Assembly (NCBI RefSeq): GCF_027947535.2
Contig: NZ_JAAGKO020000041.1
Location: 16,938 to 80,937, forward strand
From: Streptantibioticus silvisoli
GTDB lineage: Bacteria; Actinomycetota; Actinomycetes; Streptomycetales; Streptomycetaceae
Direction: 5' to 3'
Length of the DNA: 64,000 nt
Positions within the stretch are counted from its first letter, which is position 1. Each line of letters opens with the position of its first letter. The notes below the pieces were generated by a model. That model worked only from the letters and a program-made list of their open reading frames with translations. It had not been told where the DNA came from and made no database searches. Below are positions 46,942 through 56,213 of the stretch, piece by piece. Made by a program: the position numbers and the translations under genes.

Positions 46942-49582
46942 AACCCAGCTCCTCCAGGAACCCGTCCAGCTTCGCCGTCGCCCGCTCGCGGCCCTCGCGG
47001 ATCTCGGCCAGCGAGACCGCGTACTTGCGCTCCCACGTCTCGTAGGACGTCGTCAACTCCCGCTGCGAGCGGACCACGTGGCCGTTCAGCTTCGACTTGA
47101 GGGCGTCGCGGAGGATGGCGAGGACGACTCGACGCTCCTCGGCCGCATCCAGCGCCGCGCGCGCACGGAACAGGCGGGGCGGCTCCTCGCCCAGGGTGGG
47201 AGGGTCGCTCGGGTAGGGGAACCAGAAGTCCGCTTCCAGGCGCTTGACTACCGCGCCCGCCTTCGCGCGGTCCTTCTTCACGACGGCGATCTCCGCCAAC
47301 AGCTCCGCCAGCTCCTCCACCGAGAGGGTGATTTCCTCGACGTCGGTGTCAGGCTCCTCGCCGCCGTCGGCGTCGGCGTCGGCCGAACTTGCCGAGCCAC
47401 CCCCTGCCGCCGGCTCCTTCGGCAACCGCTCGTTTAGTTCCTTCCACTTCGCGTCGAGGTCCGCCTTGCGCGCGTCCGCTTCCTTCAGCTCCGTCAGGAA
47501 GTCAGGGGCGATTGCGGCGACGAGCTTGTGGTCGTACGCCTGACGCCGCTCCGCGGCGGTCCGCTTGCGCTCCTTCTTTGTGCGGGGGTCCTGTTCGGGG
47601 GCCAGCAGGGTCTCGACGTTCTCCACCCAGCCGTCGATCACGCCCGTGAACCCGTTCTCCGACAGGGCGAGCAGGTCATATTTGGCCTCGTGCCACCACC
47701 CGGCGACCGCGCCCGCGAGCGCGTACCGGTCGAGGAGGCCGACCTGGGTGAGCCGGTCGACGAAGGAGTCCATCAGCGAGCCGCGCGCCCGCATCAGCGC
47801 GGCCTTGCGCTCGGAGGCCGTGGACGCGGCGAGCAGTTCCGGTGTCGCGCCCACCGCTTCCAGGTGCTTCGCCTCCGCCGCCCACCACTCGGCGAACGCG
47901 GCCCGCAGCTCCTCTTCGCGCGGCCAGGCGAGCGCGCCCAGGTCGGGGCGGGCGTCGGCCGGCCGGAAGTCCAGGTAGTCGGCGTCTGCGGGCGAGCGCT
48001 CCGCGAACAGGTCGTCCGCCTCGATCCCGCACGCGTCGAGCAGTTCGCTCTTCGCCTCGATCTCCGCGCGCGGCACCCCGCCGACCAGGTGCGCCTTGAC
48101 ATCCTGCGGCTCGGGTGGCGGCGTGTTGTCCACGTAGCGGCGGATGTTAAGGTTGTCGCCGTTCTCGGCGAGCTCCTCGCGGGTCACGACGCGCGAGAAG
48201 CCGGGCACCTCCGCGAATGTCCGGAACGTGGTCGTGATCTTCTCGGCGTGCTCGGGCAGTAGCACGTTCTGCGCCCGCTCGGCGTGGAACTCGCGGTCCG
48301 CGTTGATGAACAGGACCTTCCCCGCGCGCTCCGGCTCGTCCTCCCTCCTGTCCCGGTCCTTGCAGCCCGGCGGGCGCAGCACCAGGATGCAGGCCGGGAT
48401 GCCGGTGCCGTAGAAGAGGTTCGGGGCGAGGCCGATGACCGCCTCCACGGCGTCCTCGTCCAGCAGCTTCGTACGGATCTGCTGCTCGCCGCTGCCCCGG
48501 AACAGCACGCCGTGGGGCATGACGGTGATGACCATGCCGCCGCGCCCCTCCTTCCTGGTCTCCCAGAGCATGTGCTGAAGGAACATCAGGTCGGCCTTGC
48601 CGCGCTCGCTGGTCAGGCCGTAGGAGGTCCGCTCGGTCCTGTGCGCCAAATCCGTGGCCGTGTAGTCCATTGAGAACGGCGGGTTGCTGAGCACCCCGTC
48701 GAAGCGGTCCGCGTCCGAGGTCGGGACATGGGTCGGCCTTGTCAGGGTGTCGCCGGTGGTCAAGTCGAAGCGGCGTACGCCGTGCAGGACCATGTTCATC
48801 GTGGACATGATCCAGGAGCCGCTGTTGGCATCCTGGCCGGCGAAGAACATGTCGGAGGTGTCTCCGCCGTGCTCTTCTACGTACTCCGCGGCGTGGATGA
48901 GCATGCCGCCCGAGCCCACGCACGGGTCGTAGATCCGCATACCCTGGGTGGGAGCGAGGAGTTCGACCATCATGCGCACCACCGCGCGCGGGGTGTAGAA
49001 CTCGCCGCCCTTGCGGCCGGCCGAGTCGGCGAACTCCTTGATCAGGTACTCGTAAGCGGCGCCGATCAGGTCGGGGAACTCGAAGTCATCCGTGCGCAGC
49101 CGGACCCGGCCGAAGTGCGCGATGAGAAGTTCCAGGCGCTTGTCGGCCAGCGTGGCCGTGCCCGCGGCGGCGCCGGAGCCGCCGATGCGGTTGAAGTCCA
49201 GGTGGTCGAAGAGACCCCTCAGCTTCTCGTTCTGCCCTTCGAGCAGTTGCAGGGCGGGGCGCAGCACGCTCTCGTTGATGTTGTGCCTGACGGCCGAGAG
49301 CTTGTGCCACCTGGCCTTCTCGGGCACGAACAGCACGTCGCGTTCGCGGTAGGGGGCCTCTTGCTCCAGGAAGGCGTCGAGCTCTTCGCCGTCGAAGCCC
49401 CAGTCCCTCCTCGCCTGCTCCCCGATCCGCTCCCGGGCCGCCTCGAACTCGTCGTTGGCGCGCTTCAGGAAGAGCAGCCCGAAGATGTAGTCCTTGTACT
49501 CGGAGGCGTCCATCGTCCCCCGGAGGATGTCGGCTGCGGCGAACAGGTGCCGCTCCAACTGGGCGAGCGTGAGCTTGGCCAC
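46931..49582 (-). CDS. hsdM: Type I restriction DNA methyltransferase subunit M (N6-adenine), long form
   Basis: 883 residues. N-terminal helical HsdM_N domain (1-135), then the adenine methyltransferase with motif [10 protein letters not shown] (219-227) and motif IV NPPF (300-303). The C-terminal 400 residues are unusually long for HsdM: an insert with [18 protein letters not shown], a charged helical stretch and an acidic low-complexity patch ([16 protein letters not shown]), ending in a coiled-coil tail ([20 protein letters not shown]). GTG 49582 has AGGGAG upstream. First gene of hsdM-hsdS and, after the pseudogene gap, hsdR. Confidence 0.94.
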   Translation of the reverse strand: MAKLTLAQLERHLFAAADILRGTMDASEYKDYIFGLLFLKRANDEFEAARERIGEQARRDWGFDGEELDAFLEQEAPYRERDVLFVPEKARWHKLSAVRHNINESVLRPALQLLEGQNEKLRGLFDHLDFNRIGGSGAAAGTATLADKRLELLIAHFGRVRLRTDDFEFPDLIGAAYEYLIKEFADSAGRKGGEFYTPRAVVRMMVELLAPTQGMRIYDPCVGSGGMLIHAAEYVEEHGGDTSDMFFAGQDANSGSWIMSTMNMVLHGVRRFDLTTGDTLTRPTHVPTSDADRFDGVLSNPPFSMDYTATDLAHRTERTSYGLTSERGKADLMFLQHMLWETRKEGRGGMVITVMPHGVLFRGSGEQQIRTKLLDEDAVEAVIGLAPNLFYGTGIPACILVLRPPGCKDRDRREDEPERAGKVLFINADREFHAERAQNVLLPEHAEKITTTFRTFAEVPGFSRVVTREELAENGDNLNIRRYVDNTPPPEPQDVKAHLVGGVPRAEIEAKSELLDACGIEADDLFAERSPADADYLDFRPADARPDLGALAWPREEELRAAFAEWWAAEAKHLEAVGATPELLAASTASERKAALMRARGSLMDSFVDRLTQVGLLDRYALAGAVAGWWHEAKYDLLALSENGFTGVIDGWVENVETLLAPEQDPRTKKERKRTAAERRQAYDHKLVAAIAPDFLTELKEADARKADLDAKWKELNERLPKEPAAGGGSASSADADADGGEEPDTDVEEITLSVEELAELLAEIAVVKKDRAKAGAVVKRLEADFWFPYPSDPPTLGEEPPRLFRARAALDAAEERRVVLAILRDALKSKLNGHVVRSQRELTTSYETWERKYAVSLAEIREGRERATAKLDGFLEELGYVG

Positions 49583-49672
49583 GTACGACTCCCTACGACC
49601 TGAGATGACGGTCCGACCCTATGGCCGTTCCACCCCATCCTGAAATCAGCGGGGGCCGGTCTGCCGGGGATG

Positions 49673-50356
49673 TCAGTAGGAGGCGATGCCGAGTACGTCC
49701 TCGACGAAGGTGTGCATGTCCGTGTACGGGTCGCGGTCGAACTTGGGTACATGGTCACCGTGCTGGTCGTTCATGCGTCGCGCGTTGTCTCGGGCCTGCG
49801 CGAACCTGCCGAGAACCTGGCCGGGAAGGACGAGCTTCGGATTGGCGGCGTCCTCACTGCCACGCTGGAAGGGCAGTCGGTCGGCCGCGAGATCGCACAC
49901 CCCGTCGAACAAACCGGTGACCGCTTTGTAGTGGGCAAGCCGCCACACCTCGAAGCACGGATGCGAGAAGGCAACGTGGACACCGGCCTCCTTAGCCAGT
50001 TTCATCGCCTCGGGGACACGCGGGTGGTTGTCGTGGTCGAAGAGGCACCAGACCTGCGGTTGGGCGGCGGCACCCTTTAGCTTCGCGCGCTTGGCTTCGC
50101 GGGTCTTCTCGCGCAGAAAGTCCGCCGCCATCTCGACGAGGTCGATCGGCTTACGGTCGCCCTTCTTCTTCCGGTTGGCGATGCGCAGCTCGACCTTGGC
50201 GGCCGGGTTCTTCAGTACCCCCACCTCGGTGATGATGTCGAGGTACGAGGGTTCGGTCACCTCGCCCTCGGTGAAAACGAAGACCACCCGCCTCCGCTGT
50301 CTTGCCCCCCTCGAGGACCGTTCCAACGCGTCGTTTCCCCGCTGCGGCCGCGCCAT
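49673..50356 (-). CDS. rloB: RloB-like (AbiL component) protein
   Basis: 227 residues of the RloB family. A possible Toprim-like acidic centre is visible: E30/E32 in FVFTEGEVTEPSYLD and D107-x-D109 in CLFDHDNHP; I infer a nuclease role from this. The N-terminus is basic. RloB is typically paired with an AAA ATPase (RloA) in the AbiL abortive-infection system and was first noticed beside hsd genes. The ATG overlaps the stop of the ATPase gene (TGATG), so both are translated together. Confidence 0.85.
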   Translation of the reverse strand: MARPQRGNDALERSSRGARQRRRVVFVFTEGEVTEPSYLDIITEVGVLKNPAAKVELRIANRKKKGDRKPIDLVEMAADFLREKTREAKRAKLKGAAAQPQVWCLFDHDNHPRVPEAMKLAKEAGVHVAFSHPCFEVWRLAHYKAVTGLFDGVCDLAADRLPFQRGSEDAANPKLVLPGQVLGRFAQARDNARRMNDQHGDHVPKFDRDPYTDMHTFVEDVLGIASY

Positions 50357-51624
50357 CAGCCCTGTCCCGCCCCTTCGTACGCCCCGGTCTCCCGCGCCGT
50401 CGCCAGCCGCCGCGCGATCTGCCCCTCGAGCAGGGACGGAACGCCGCCGAACGCCCCCGCGAGGTAGGACTGGGTGAGGTCCTCCTCCTCGCCCGGTTCC
50501 GCGTCCGTCAGCGGGTAGAGCTCGGTCGCCCCGTTCTTGTCCTTCTGCGTCAGCCACACCTGCCCGGGCTCCAGCAGCCGCCCCCCGCTGGGGGTGGTCA
50601 GCATCGTCGCGTCGTGGGAGGTGAAGACGAGCTGCGCACCCCTGGGATTCGCGAGGGGGTCGTGGAAGAGCCGCACGACCTCGGCGGCGAACCGGGAGTG
50701 CAGGCTGGCGTCGAGCTCGTCGATGAGCAGCACCGCGCCCTCGTCGAGGGCCAGCAGCAGCGGGCCGAGGAGGGCGAACCAGGAGCGGGTGCCGTAGGAC
50801 TCCTCCGACCAGTCGAAGGCCACGTCCCCGCCCGCCGACCGGTGGGTCAGTTTCACCGAGCTCTTCCCCGGGCCCTCCTGCACGACGGAGGCCCCGGTGA
50901 TGCCGAGGTCCGCGACCCTGAGCAGCTCCTGGATCCGCTGGGCGCGGTCCCCGGCGAGCTCCCGGGTGGTGAACGCCTCGCGCTGAGGGCGTTCGGCCTC
51001 CGGGTCGATCGACCACAGATTGCGTCGGAACCAGTGGAAGAGCGGGGAGAGCTGCGGATGGTTGTCCGTGCCTGCCGTGGAGAGCAGCAGGGCGTTCGAC
51101 CGGGTGCGGCGCACGAGTTGGGACCGGTCGCGGACCCGGCCGCCCGGCCACTTGTAGACCTCGGTCCTTGACGCGTCGCGGTCCAGCCACTCCTGGCGGC
51201 GGCCGCGCGGGTAGCTGTGCAGCCACTCGGACTCGACCCGGTCGAAGCCGAGCTCGAAGCCGTACGTCCAGCGGACGGAGTCGATGACGATGTCGACCTC
51301 GAAGAAGGACGGTTCGTCCTCGCTCTTCGGGTTCAGCGCGAAGACGTGGCGGGGGACACCCTCGTAGGACGCCCAGCGGGCGTAGGAGTTGAGCACCGCG
51401 TGCCGCATGTCGCCGAGGGCGCTGAGCACGTTCGACTTGCCGGAGGCGTTCGCACCGAAGACGGCGAGGAGCGGGAAGACGGCCACGGTTCCGCCGCCCG
51501 CCAGCTCCACCAGGTTCGCCGACCCGTCGCCCCCGCTCACGCCCTCACCCCCGGGCGCGATGAAGGACAGTTCCTGTTCGTCGCGCAGGGACCGCACGTT
51601 CGCCACGCGGAATCTCAGCAGCAC
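50356..51624 (-). CDS. rloA: RloA-like AAA ATPase (AbiL component)
   Basis: 422 residues. ABC/AAA15-type ATPase: Walker A GANASGKS at 57-64, Walker B LLIDELDASLH, and the D-loop/H-loop VFTSHDATML. The N-terminal FRVANVRSLRDEQELSFI and the large inserted helical region (about 90-240) fit OLD-like and RloA ATPases that act with a nuclease partner in phage defence. It is the upstream partner of RloB. The pair lies next to hsdM in the same direction, suggesting one defence unit. Activation by phage is inferred from the family. Confidence 0.88.
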   Translation of the reverse strand: MLLRFRVANVRSLRDEQELSFIAPGGEGVSGGDGSANLVELAGGGTVAVFPLLAVFGANASGKSNVLSALGDMRHAVLNSYARWASYEGVPRHVFALNPKSEDEPSFFEVDIVIDSVRWTYGFELGFDRVESEWLHSYPRGRRQEWLDRDASRTEVYKWPGGRVRDRSQLVRRTRSNALLLSTAGTDNHPQLSPLFHWFRRNLWSIDPEAERPQREAFTTRELAGDRAQRIQELLRVADLGITGASVVQEGPGKSSVKLTHRSAGGDVAFDWSEESYGTRSWFALLGPLLLALDEGAVLLIDELDASLHSRFAAEVVRLFHDPLANPRGAQLVFTSHDATMLTTPSGGRLLEPGQVWLTQKDKNGATELYPLTDAEPGEEEDLTQSYLAGAFGGVPSLLEGQIARRLATARETGAYEGAGQG

Positions 51625-51777
51625 ACCGTCCTCCTCTCCGCGCCCAGCGTAGTCGCGGCCTCTGACATCGGCCCGGCGATTGGCACCTGGCCTGCGGTGC
51701 GTGCCGCCCTCGCGGACCGGAACATACCGTCCGGGGCGGCCCGGCGGGAGGGTTCGGGAGATCTTGGTCGGCTGCGC

Positions 51778-52026
51778 TCAGAGGCGAGTCGGGGCGAAGA
51801 GCTTCAGAACCGCCGGGAGGATGACGACGGAAGGGCCGGGGGCGGCGAGGGACTGCGCGAGGTCGGCCTGGAGGGTGGCGGGGGACGACAGGGTGGCCGG
51901 GTTGCCGAAGGACTCGGCGACGGCGGTGAAGTCGGGGCGGGCGACTTCAGTGTGGGTGGTGGCGCCGAACGCGTTGGTCATGCACTCGCGCAGGATCCCG
52001 TAGCCGCCGTCGTCGACCCACAGGCG
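51778..52026 (-). pseudogene. C-terminal fragment of a TPP-dependent enzyme
   Basis: The last 82 residues match the end of acetolactate synthase/benzoylformate decarboxylase-type enzymes: LWVDDGGYGILRECMTNAFG (cofactor-binding GDG-like loop), TEVARPDFTAVAESFG and LAQSLAAPGPSVVILP. Homology stops abruptly at 52026, where IS-like sequence begins, so the gene has been cut by insertion or rearrangement. The main body is absent from the window. Confidence 0.7.
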
Positions 52027-52029
52027 CCT

Positions 52030-52152
52030 TGCCCCCTGATGTTGGATACGCGAGACACTGGATCCTGAGGATCTGAGAACGGACATCTCATGATCATGAA
52101 GAACTACCCGCCGCAGTTCAAGGCGGACGCGGTCGCGCTGTACGAGTCGCGC
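52030..52152 (+). mobile_element. IS3-family left-end remnant (OrfA start)
   Basis: A short untranslated end (TGATGTTGGATACGCGAGAC and following) is followed by ATG 52090 and MIMKNYPPQFKADAVALYESR, the standard start of IS3-type OrfA. The frame then joins integrase sequence at about 52150, so only the left end of the IS survives. Confidence 0.65.
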
Positions 52153-52153
52153 C

Positions 52154-53094
52154 ATGCACGTCCGGCTGTACATCATCCCCGGCCTGGGGGCGGAGCGGTT
52201 CGACAAGCTCACCGTGCGGGATGTCCGCACCTGGGTGAACACCCTGCTCACCCATTGCCAGTGCTGCGCGCAGGGCAAGGACGCGAAGCGGGACAGGCCC
52301 CGCTGCTGTGCGGCCGGAGCCTGCTGCAAACAGCTCGCCTCCCCTCGGACAGTCCAGGACGCGCGTGCTGTGCTGCGGTCGGCCCTGACCAACGCCATGA
52401 CCGAGGAACTGATCCCAAAGAACGTCGCAGCCCTGGTCAAGGTGCGATCCGCCCGCAAGACGAAGCGCCACCCATGGTCGGTCGAAGAGGCCAGCCAGTT
52501 CCTCGAAGCCGCGCGGGCTGCTCACGACCCGCTCTATCCGGCCTACGTGCTGATCCTGGTGCTCGGATTCCGCCGAGGTGAACTCCTTGGCCTGACGTGG
52601 AAGAACGTGGACCTTGACGCCGGGGAAGTGACCGTGGCGCTCCAGTTGCAACGCATCCGCCGGCAACTTGTGCACGACGAGACCAAGACGGAAGCTTCCT
52701 CGGCGACGCTGCCGCTGCCCCAGATCTGCGTGGCGGCCCTGCGGCTCCGGAGGCAGGATCAGGAGATGGCGAAGCTCGCGGCCGGTGAGCTGGGACCGAC
52801 TCCGACTTCGTCTTCACCACGCGCTACGGGACGCCGATCGAGCCGCGGAACTTCAACCGCTCGTTCACCGACCGGTCGGCGAAGGCGGCTGTGCGATCGA
52901 TTCGCCTGCACGACACCCGGCACACGTGCGGCTCGCTCCTGGCGGCGCTCGACGTCCATCCGCGCATCGCCATGCAGATCCTCCGGCACAGCAAGATCGC
53001 GGTCACGATGGAGGTCTACACGCACGTACCGTCCGAGGCGACCCGGCGGGCGTTGCGGAAGCTCGGCAAGCACCTGGCTCCACGTACCTCGTAG
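52154..53094 (+). pseudogene. Phage-type tyrosine integrase, N-truncated and frameshifted
   Basis: Reading from 52154: RLYIIPGLGAERFDKLTV (core-binding domain, first part missing), a Cys-rich insert, VLILVLGFRRGELLGLTWK with the first catalytic Arg, then a frame change near 52793. After the shift: DSDFVFTTRYGTPIEPRN, HDTRHTCGSLLAALDV (His and Arg), and IAVTMEVYTHV with the tyrosine. All catalytic residues survive, split over two frames, so one indel inactivates it unless it is a sequencing error. It lies beside the tRNA-Ala gene, a classic attachment site, and its 5' end is fused to an IS3 fragment. Confidence 0.75.
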
Positions 53095-53162
53095 GTAGTG
53101 GTCTTCAGCCTCCCGGAGTCGTCCCGATTGCTGTTGCTGTACATCGCTGCTGTACGGCACGA

Positions 53163-53198
53163 CGAAGCCCCCGCAGGGTGTGACCTGCGGGGGCTTCG
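53163..53198 (-). terminator. Hairpin after tRNA-Ala
   Basis: A perfect 15-pair stem, CGAAGCCCCCGCAGG with CCTGCGGGGGCTTCG, with a six-base loop lies about 9 bp past the tRNA 3' end. It is a strong terminator-like structure for the tRNA and symmetric enough to work for the integrase side too. Confidence 0.75.
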
Positions 53199-53206
53199 AG
53201 CTGCGG

Positions 53207-53280
53207 TGGACCTGAGGGGATTCGAACCCCTGACCCCCTCGATGCGAACGAGGTGCGCTACCGGACTGCGCTACAGGCCC
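53207..53280 (-). tRNA. tRNA-Ala (anticodon CGC)
   Basis: A 74-nt cloverleaf on the minus strand: acceptor GGGCCTG/CAGGTCC (one G-U), D-stem GCGC, anticodon stem CCTCG/CGAGG around loop TTCGCAT (anticodon CGC, reading GCG), and T-loop GGTTCGAATCC type. The CCA end is not encoded. An integrase remnant lies 112 bp from its 3' end, so this is a likely attachment site. Confidence 0.92.
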
Positions 53281-53328
53281 TTGCAACGAGTGAAACTCTA
53301 GCATCCCCGGCGGGGGCGGCGTGAATCG

Positions 53329-54375
53329 TCATTCGTTGGCCGCGCGGGGGCGGTCGAGGGGGTCGGGGGCCGGGAAGGAGGGCGGGGCGTACTGGTCGAA
53401 GAGGGGGGTGCGGCGGCGGGCGTCGGGGGTGGGATCGGGTGCGGCGGGGGTGGAGCGGGCGGCGGACCAGGAGTCGGCGCCGGCGAGGTCCGGGTGGCCG
53501 TGGGTGCGCGGCGCGACCGGGGCGGTGACGTAGGTCGGCATCGGCACCGGGGCGGAGTCCCAGCCGTCGTCGGGCGGCAGTTGCTGCTGGTCGATCCACT
53601 CGGCGTGGTCGGTCTGCTCGACGAGCGCGCGGCGGTCCGCGGTCTGGGCGGACGGGCGCGGGGCGTGCGGGCGGTCCCGGAGCCGGCGGGCGGCCTCGGC
53701 GGCGCGGCGCTGGTCCATGGTGAACTCGAACCGGTGCCGTTCCGCACGGCGCAGGTGCGCGATGTACAAGGTGAGCAGCACCCCGGGCGCGGCCGGCGCC
53801 CACAGGTAGCCCAGGCCGCCGACGGCCGCACCGATGGCACCCGCGGTGAAGGCGAGGAACAGCACGGTGGTGCTGCGCCGGCGCCGGGCGAGGACCTTGG
53901 CGCGGGCCAGGCTGCCGGTGCGGTCGGCCGCCGCGTGCGCCTGGACGTGCGCCGACGCGTGCGCCGCGCCATGAACCCCGGCACCGTGAGCCGCCGCGCC
54001 GTGCACCCCGGCTCCGTGAACCCCGCCACCATGAGCCCCCACCCCATGAGACCCCGCGTGCGGCGTCCCGTGGGACTGGCGGACGACCGGCGGGTGCGCG
54101 CGGTCGCGGTGGTCGGGGGCCGGGTCGGGGTCGAGGTCGTCCGCGTCGTGGAACGCGTCGATGTCGAGGTCGGCGGAGGTGTCGAGGTCGCCGCCGCGCT
54201 TGGCGGCGTACCGGCGCTCCATCGCGCCGCGACCGGACAGCAGTCGGATGGCGGTGGAGAAGCGCTCCGTGGGGCGCGCCTCGTTGAGCTCGTCCTGCCT
54301 GCGGAGCCACATCGGCACCAGATAGGCAGCCCAGGCCCCGACGATGACTGCGTAGATGAGGCCGCTGCTGCTCAC
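53329..54375 (-). CDS. sepX: SepX / gephyrin-like molybdotransferase receptor (GlpR) division protein
   Basis: 348 residues from GTG 54375. Starts with one membrane helix (SSSGLIYAVIVGAWAAYLVP), the conserved MWLRRQDELNEARPTERFSTAIRLL stretch (split here: MWLRRQDELNEARPTERF then STAIRLL), and later a paired hydrophobic segment (about 165-205, TTVLFLAFTAGAIGAAVGG). SepX/GlpR is a divisome membrane protein in actinobacteria, reported to bind the MoeA-like Glp partner, whose gene is 1.8 kb away. Residues about 101-149 are a His-rich pentapeptide repeat (GVHGAGVHGAAAHGAGVHGA), which looks lineage-specific. The cytoplasmic tail is Pro/Arg-rich. Confidence 0.88.
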   Translation of the reverse strand: MSSSGLIYAVIVGAWAAYLVPMWLRRQDELNEARPTERFSTAIRLLSGRGAMERRYAAKRGGDLDTSADLDIDAFHDADDLDPDPAPDHRDRAHPPVVRQSHGTPHAGSHGVGAHGGGVHGAGVHGAAAHGAGVHGAAHASAHVQAHAAADRTGSLARAKVLARRRRSTTVLFLAFTAGAIGAAVGGLGYLWAPAAPGVLLTLYIAHLRRAERHRFEFTMDQRRAAEAARRLRDRPHAPRPSAQTADRRALVEQTDHAEWIDQQQLPPDDGWDSAPVPMPTYVTAPVAPRTHGHPDLAGADSWSAARSTPAAPDPTPDARRRTPLFDQYAPPSFPAPDPLDRPRAANE

Positions 54376-54521
54376 GCCCAACACCGTAGGGGCCGCGCGG
54401 TCGGCCCCACAGCAATTGGACGCGGTGTGTCGCACGATCTGCCCGCCAGACCGAACTTTTTTTGTGATTGTCGAGTTGTCCGCGAGCGAATTGCGGCTAT
54501 TTCATCCTGAAATTCGAACAC

Positions 54522-55148
54522 TTATTTTATTCTTGGGGTGGAACCGGCCCGCAGCGCGTTCCACCGGGCCAGCAGTCCTTCGGGGACCTCGTCGGAGGTG
54601 AGGGCGAAGACCAGGTGGTCGCGCCAGGCACCGTCGATATGGAGGTAGCGCGGGCGCAGACCCTCCTCGCGGAATCCGAGTTTCTCCACGACGCGGCGGC
54701 TGGGTTTGTTCTCCGGGCGGATGCACACCTCGACGCGGTGCAGTCCCACCTCGCGGAAGCAGTGGTCGACGGCGAGGGCGACGGCGGTGGGCATCACGCC
54801 GCGGCCGGCCACCGCCTGGTCGACCCAGTAGCCGACGTGGCCGGAGCACATCGAGCCCCAGGTGATGCCGGCGACGGTCAACTGGCCGACGAGCTGGCCG
54901 CGGTACTCCACGACGAACGGCAGCATGCGTCCGGCGTGCGCCTCGGCACGCAGGTGGCGCACCATCTGGCGGTAGGTGGGACGCTGCACCAGGTGGCCGG
55001 GGGGCGCCGGCGGCATGGTGGCCTCCCAGGGCCGCAGCCAGTCGCGGTTGCGGCGGTTGACCTCACGCCACACCCGTTGGTCGCGCATCCTTATCGGGCG
55101 GAGGCGGACGTCGCCGTCCGCCGGCTCGGCGGGCCAGGAACCGTTCAG
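54522..55148 (-). CDS. GNAT acetyltransferase (RimJ/RimL type), probable CTG start
   Basis: 208 residues if started at CTG 55148. The GNAT core is clear: VRLRPIRMRDQRVWREVN (strand 1, starting before the first ATG), VGYWVDQAVAGRGVMPTAVA with the acetyl-CoA loop, and LHRVEVCIRPENKPSRRVVE. The only ATG (55088) removes the conserved VRLRPIR strand. In frame upstream there is no ATG, GTG or TTG, but CTG 55148 overlaps the mog stop as CTGA and has GGGAG 6 nt before it, giving [18 protein letters not shown]. RimJ-like enzymes acetylate protein N-termini; the target here is unknown. Confidence 0.8.
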   Translation of the reverse strand: MNGSWPAEPADGDVRLRPIRMRDQRVWREVNRRNRDWLRPWEATMPPAPPGHLVQRPTYRQMVRHLRAEAHAGRMLPFVVEYRGQLVGQLTVAGITWGSMCSGHVGYWVDQAVAGRGVMPTAVALAVDHCFREVGLHRVEVCIRPENKPSRRVVEKLGFREEGLRPRYLHIDGAWRDHLVFALTSDEVPEGLLARWNALRAGSTPRIK

Positions 55149-55681
55149 CTCGATCTCCCGGACGATGGGTGGTCGCCGCCCCTGATCTGGTCGACGGCGT
55201 GGACGAGGAGCGGGGCGAGGACGGCCAGGCCGTCGCGGACCCCGCCGGTGGAACCGGGGAGGTTCACCACCAGGGTCCGCCCGGCGAGCCCGGCGAGGCC
55301 ACGCGACAGCACGGCGGTGGGGACCTTGTCGCGTCCGGCGGCGCGGATCGCCTCGGCGATGCCGGGGATCTCGGTGTCGAGGACCCGGCGGGTGGCCTCC
55401 GGGGTGCGGTCGGTGGGCGTCAGCCCGGTGCCGCCGGTGGTGACCACCACGTCGTACCCGGCGGCGACCGCGTCGCGCAGCGCGTGCTCCACCGGGTCGC
55501 CGTCCGGTACGACGAGCGGCCCGTCGGTGGTGAAGCCGAGGGCGGTGAGCGCCTCGGTGATCAGCGGCCCGCCGCGGTCGTGGTAGACGCCGGCGGCGGC
55601 GCGGTTGGAGGCGGTGACGGCCAGCGCGCGGTAGGCGGGCGCCGGGGCGGGTCCGGCCGTGCCGGTGCCGGGCGCCGTCAC
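55145..55681 (-). CDS. mog: Molybdopterin adenylyltransferase-type protein (Mog/MoaB)
   Basis: 178 residues from GTG 55681. The MoCF-biosynthesis fold shows [40 protein letters not shown] with the molybdopterin-binding GGTG loop, [13 protein letters not shown] and [20 protein letters not shown]. It activates molybdopterin for metal insertion by MoeA. The GTG overlaps the moaC stop (GTGA) and its stop overlaps the acetyltransferase CTG start, so moaC-mog and the acetyltransferase are translationally linked. Confidence 0.9.
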   Translation of the reverse strand: MTAPGTGTAGPAPAPAYRALAVTASNRAAAGVYHDRGGPLITEALTALGFTTDGPLVVPDGDPVEHALRDAVAAGYDVVVTTGGTGLTPTDRTPEATRRVLDTEIPGIAEAIRAAGRDKVPTAVLSRGLAGLAGRTLVVNLPGSTGGVRDGLAVLAPLLVHAVDQIRGGDHPSSGRSS

Positions 55682-56160
55682 GGCCGCCGCCAGTCGCCGG
55701 ACCTGCCGCCGGACTTGGTCTCGACGCGGACGTCGGTGATGGTGGCCGCCTTGTCGACGGCCTTGACCATGTCGATGACGGTCAGGGCGGCGACGGACAC
55801 CGCGGTGAGCGCCTCCATCTCGACGCCGGTGCGGTCGGTGGTCCGTACGGTGGCGGTGATCGCGACGGCCGCGTCGGTGACCGCGAGGTCGACGGTGACG
55901 CCGGAAATGGCCAGCGGGTGGCACAGCGGCACCAGGTCGGGGGTGCGTTTGGCGGCCATGATCCCGGCGATCCGGGCGGTGGCCAGCGCGTCGCCCTTCG
56001 GTACGCCCCCGCCACGCAGCAGCGCGACGACCTCGGGCGACACCAGCACCCGGCCGGTGGCGGTGGCCGTGCGGGCGGTGACGTCCTTGCCGCTGACGTC
56101 GACCATCCGGGCCGCGCCGGTGTCGTCGAGGTGGGTGAAGTGGTCCTGGGGGGTGGTCAT
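55678..56160 (-). CDS. moaC: Cyclic pyranopterin monophosphate synthase
   Basis: 160 residues. MoaC makes cyclic pyranopterin monophosphate in the first stage of molybdenum cofactor synthesis. Conserved blocks: [69 protein letters not shown] and the end [20 protein letters not shown] (split here: [13 protein letters not shown] then TAVSVAA). A GGGAGAGG ribosome site precedes the ATG. Second in the run moeA/glp, moaC, mog. Function is secure. Confidence 0.95.
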   Translation of the reverse strand: MTTPQDHFTHLDDTGAARMVDVSGKDVTARTATATGRVLVSPEVVALLRGGGVPKGDALATARIAGIMAAKRTPDLVPLCHPLAISGVTVDLAVTDAAVAITATVRTTDRTGVEMEALTAVSVAALTVIDMVKAVDKAATITDVRVETKSGGRSGDWRRP

Positions 56161-56213
56161 GCCTCTCCCGTACGAGTCTGTGCGGTGGCCACCGTACCGG
56201 CAGCGGAGCGTGG

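Noticed and set aside
54440..54540. AT-rich T-tract upstream of sepX as an intrinsic terminator
   Set aside because: No stem of useful strength precedes the T-tract; it is better explained as the sepX promoter region.
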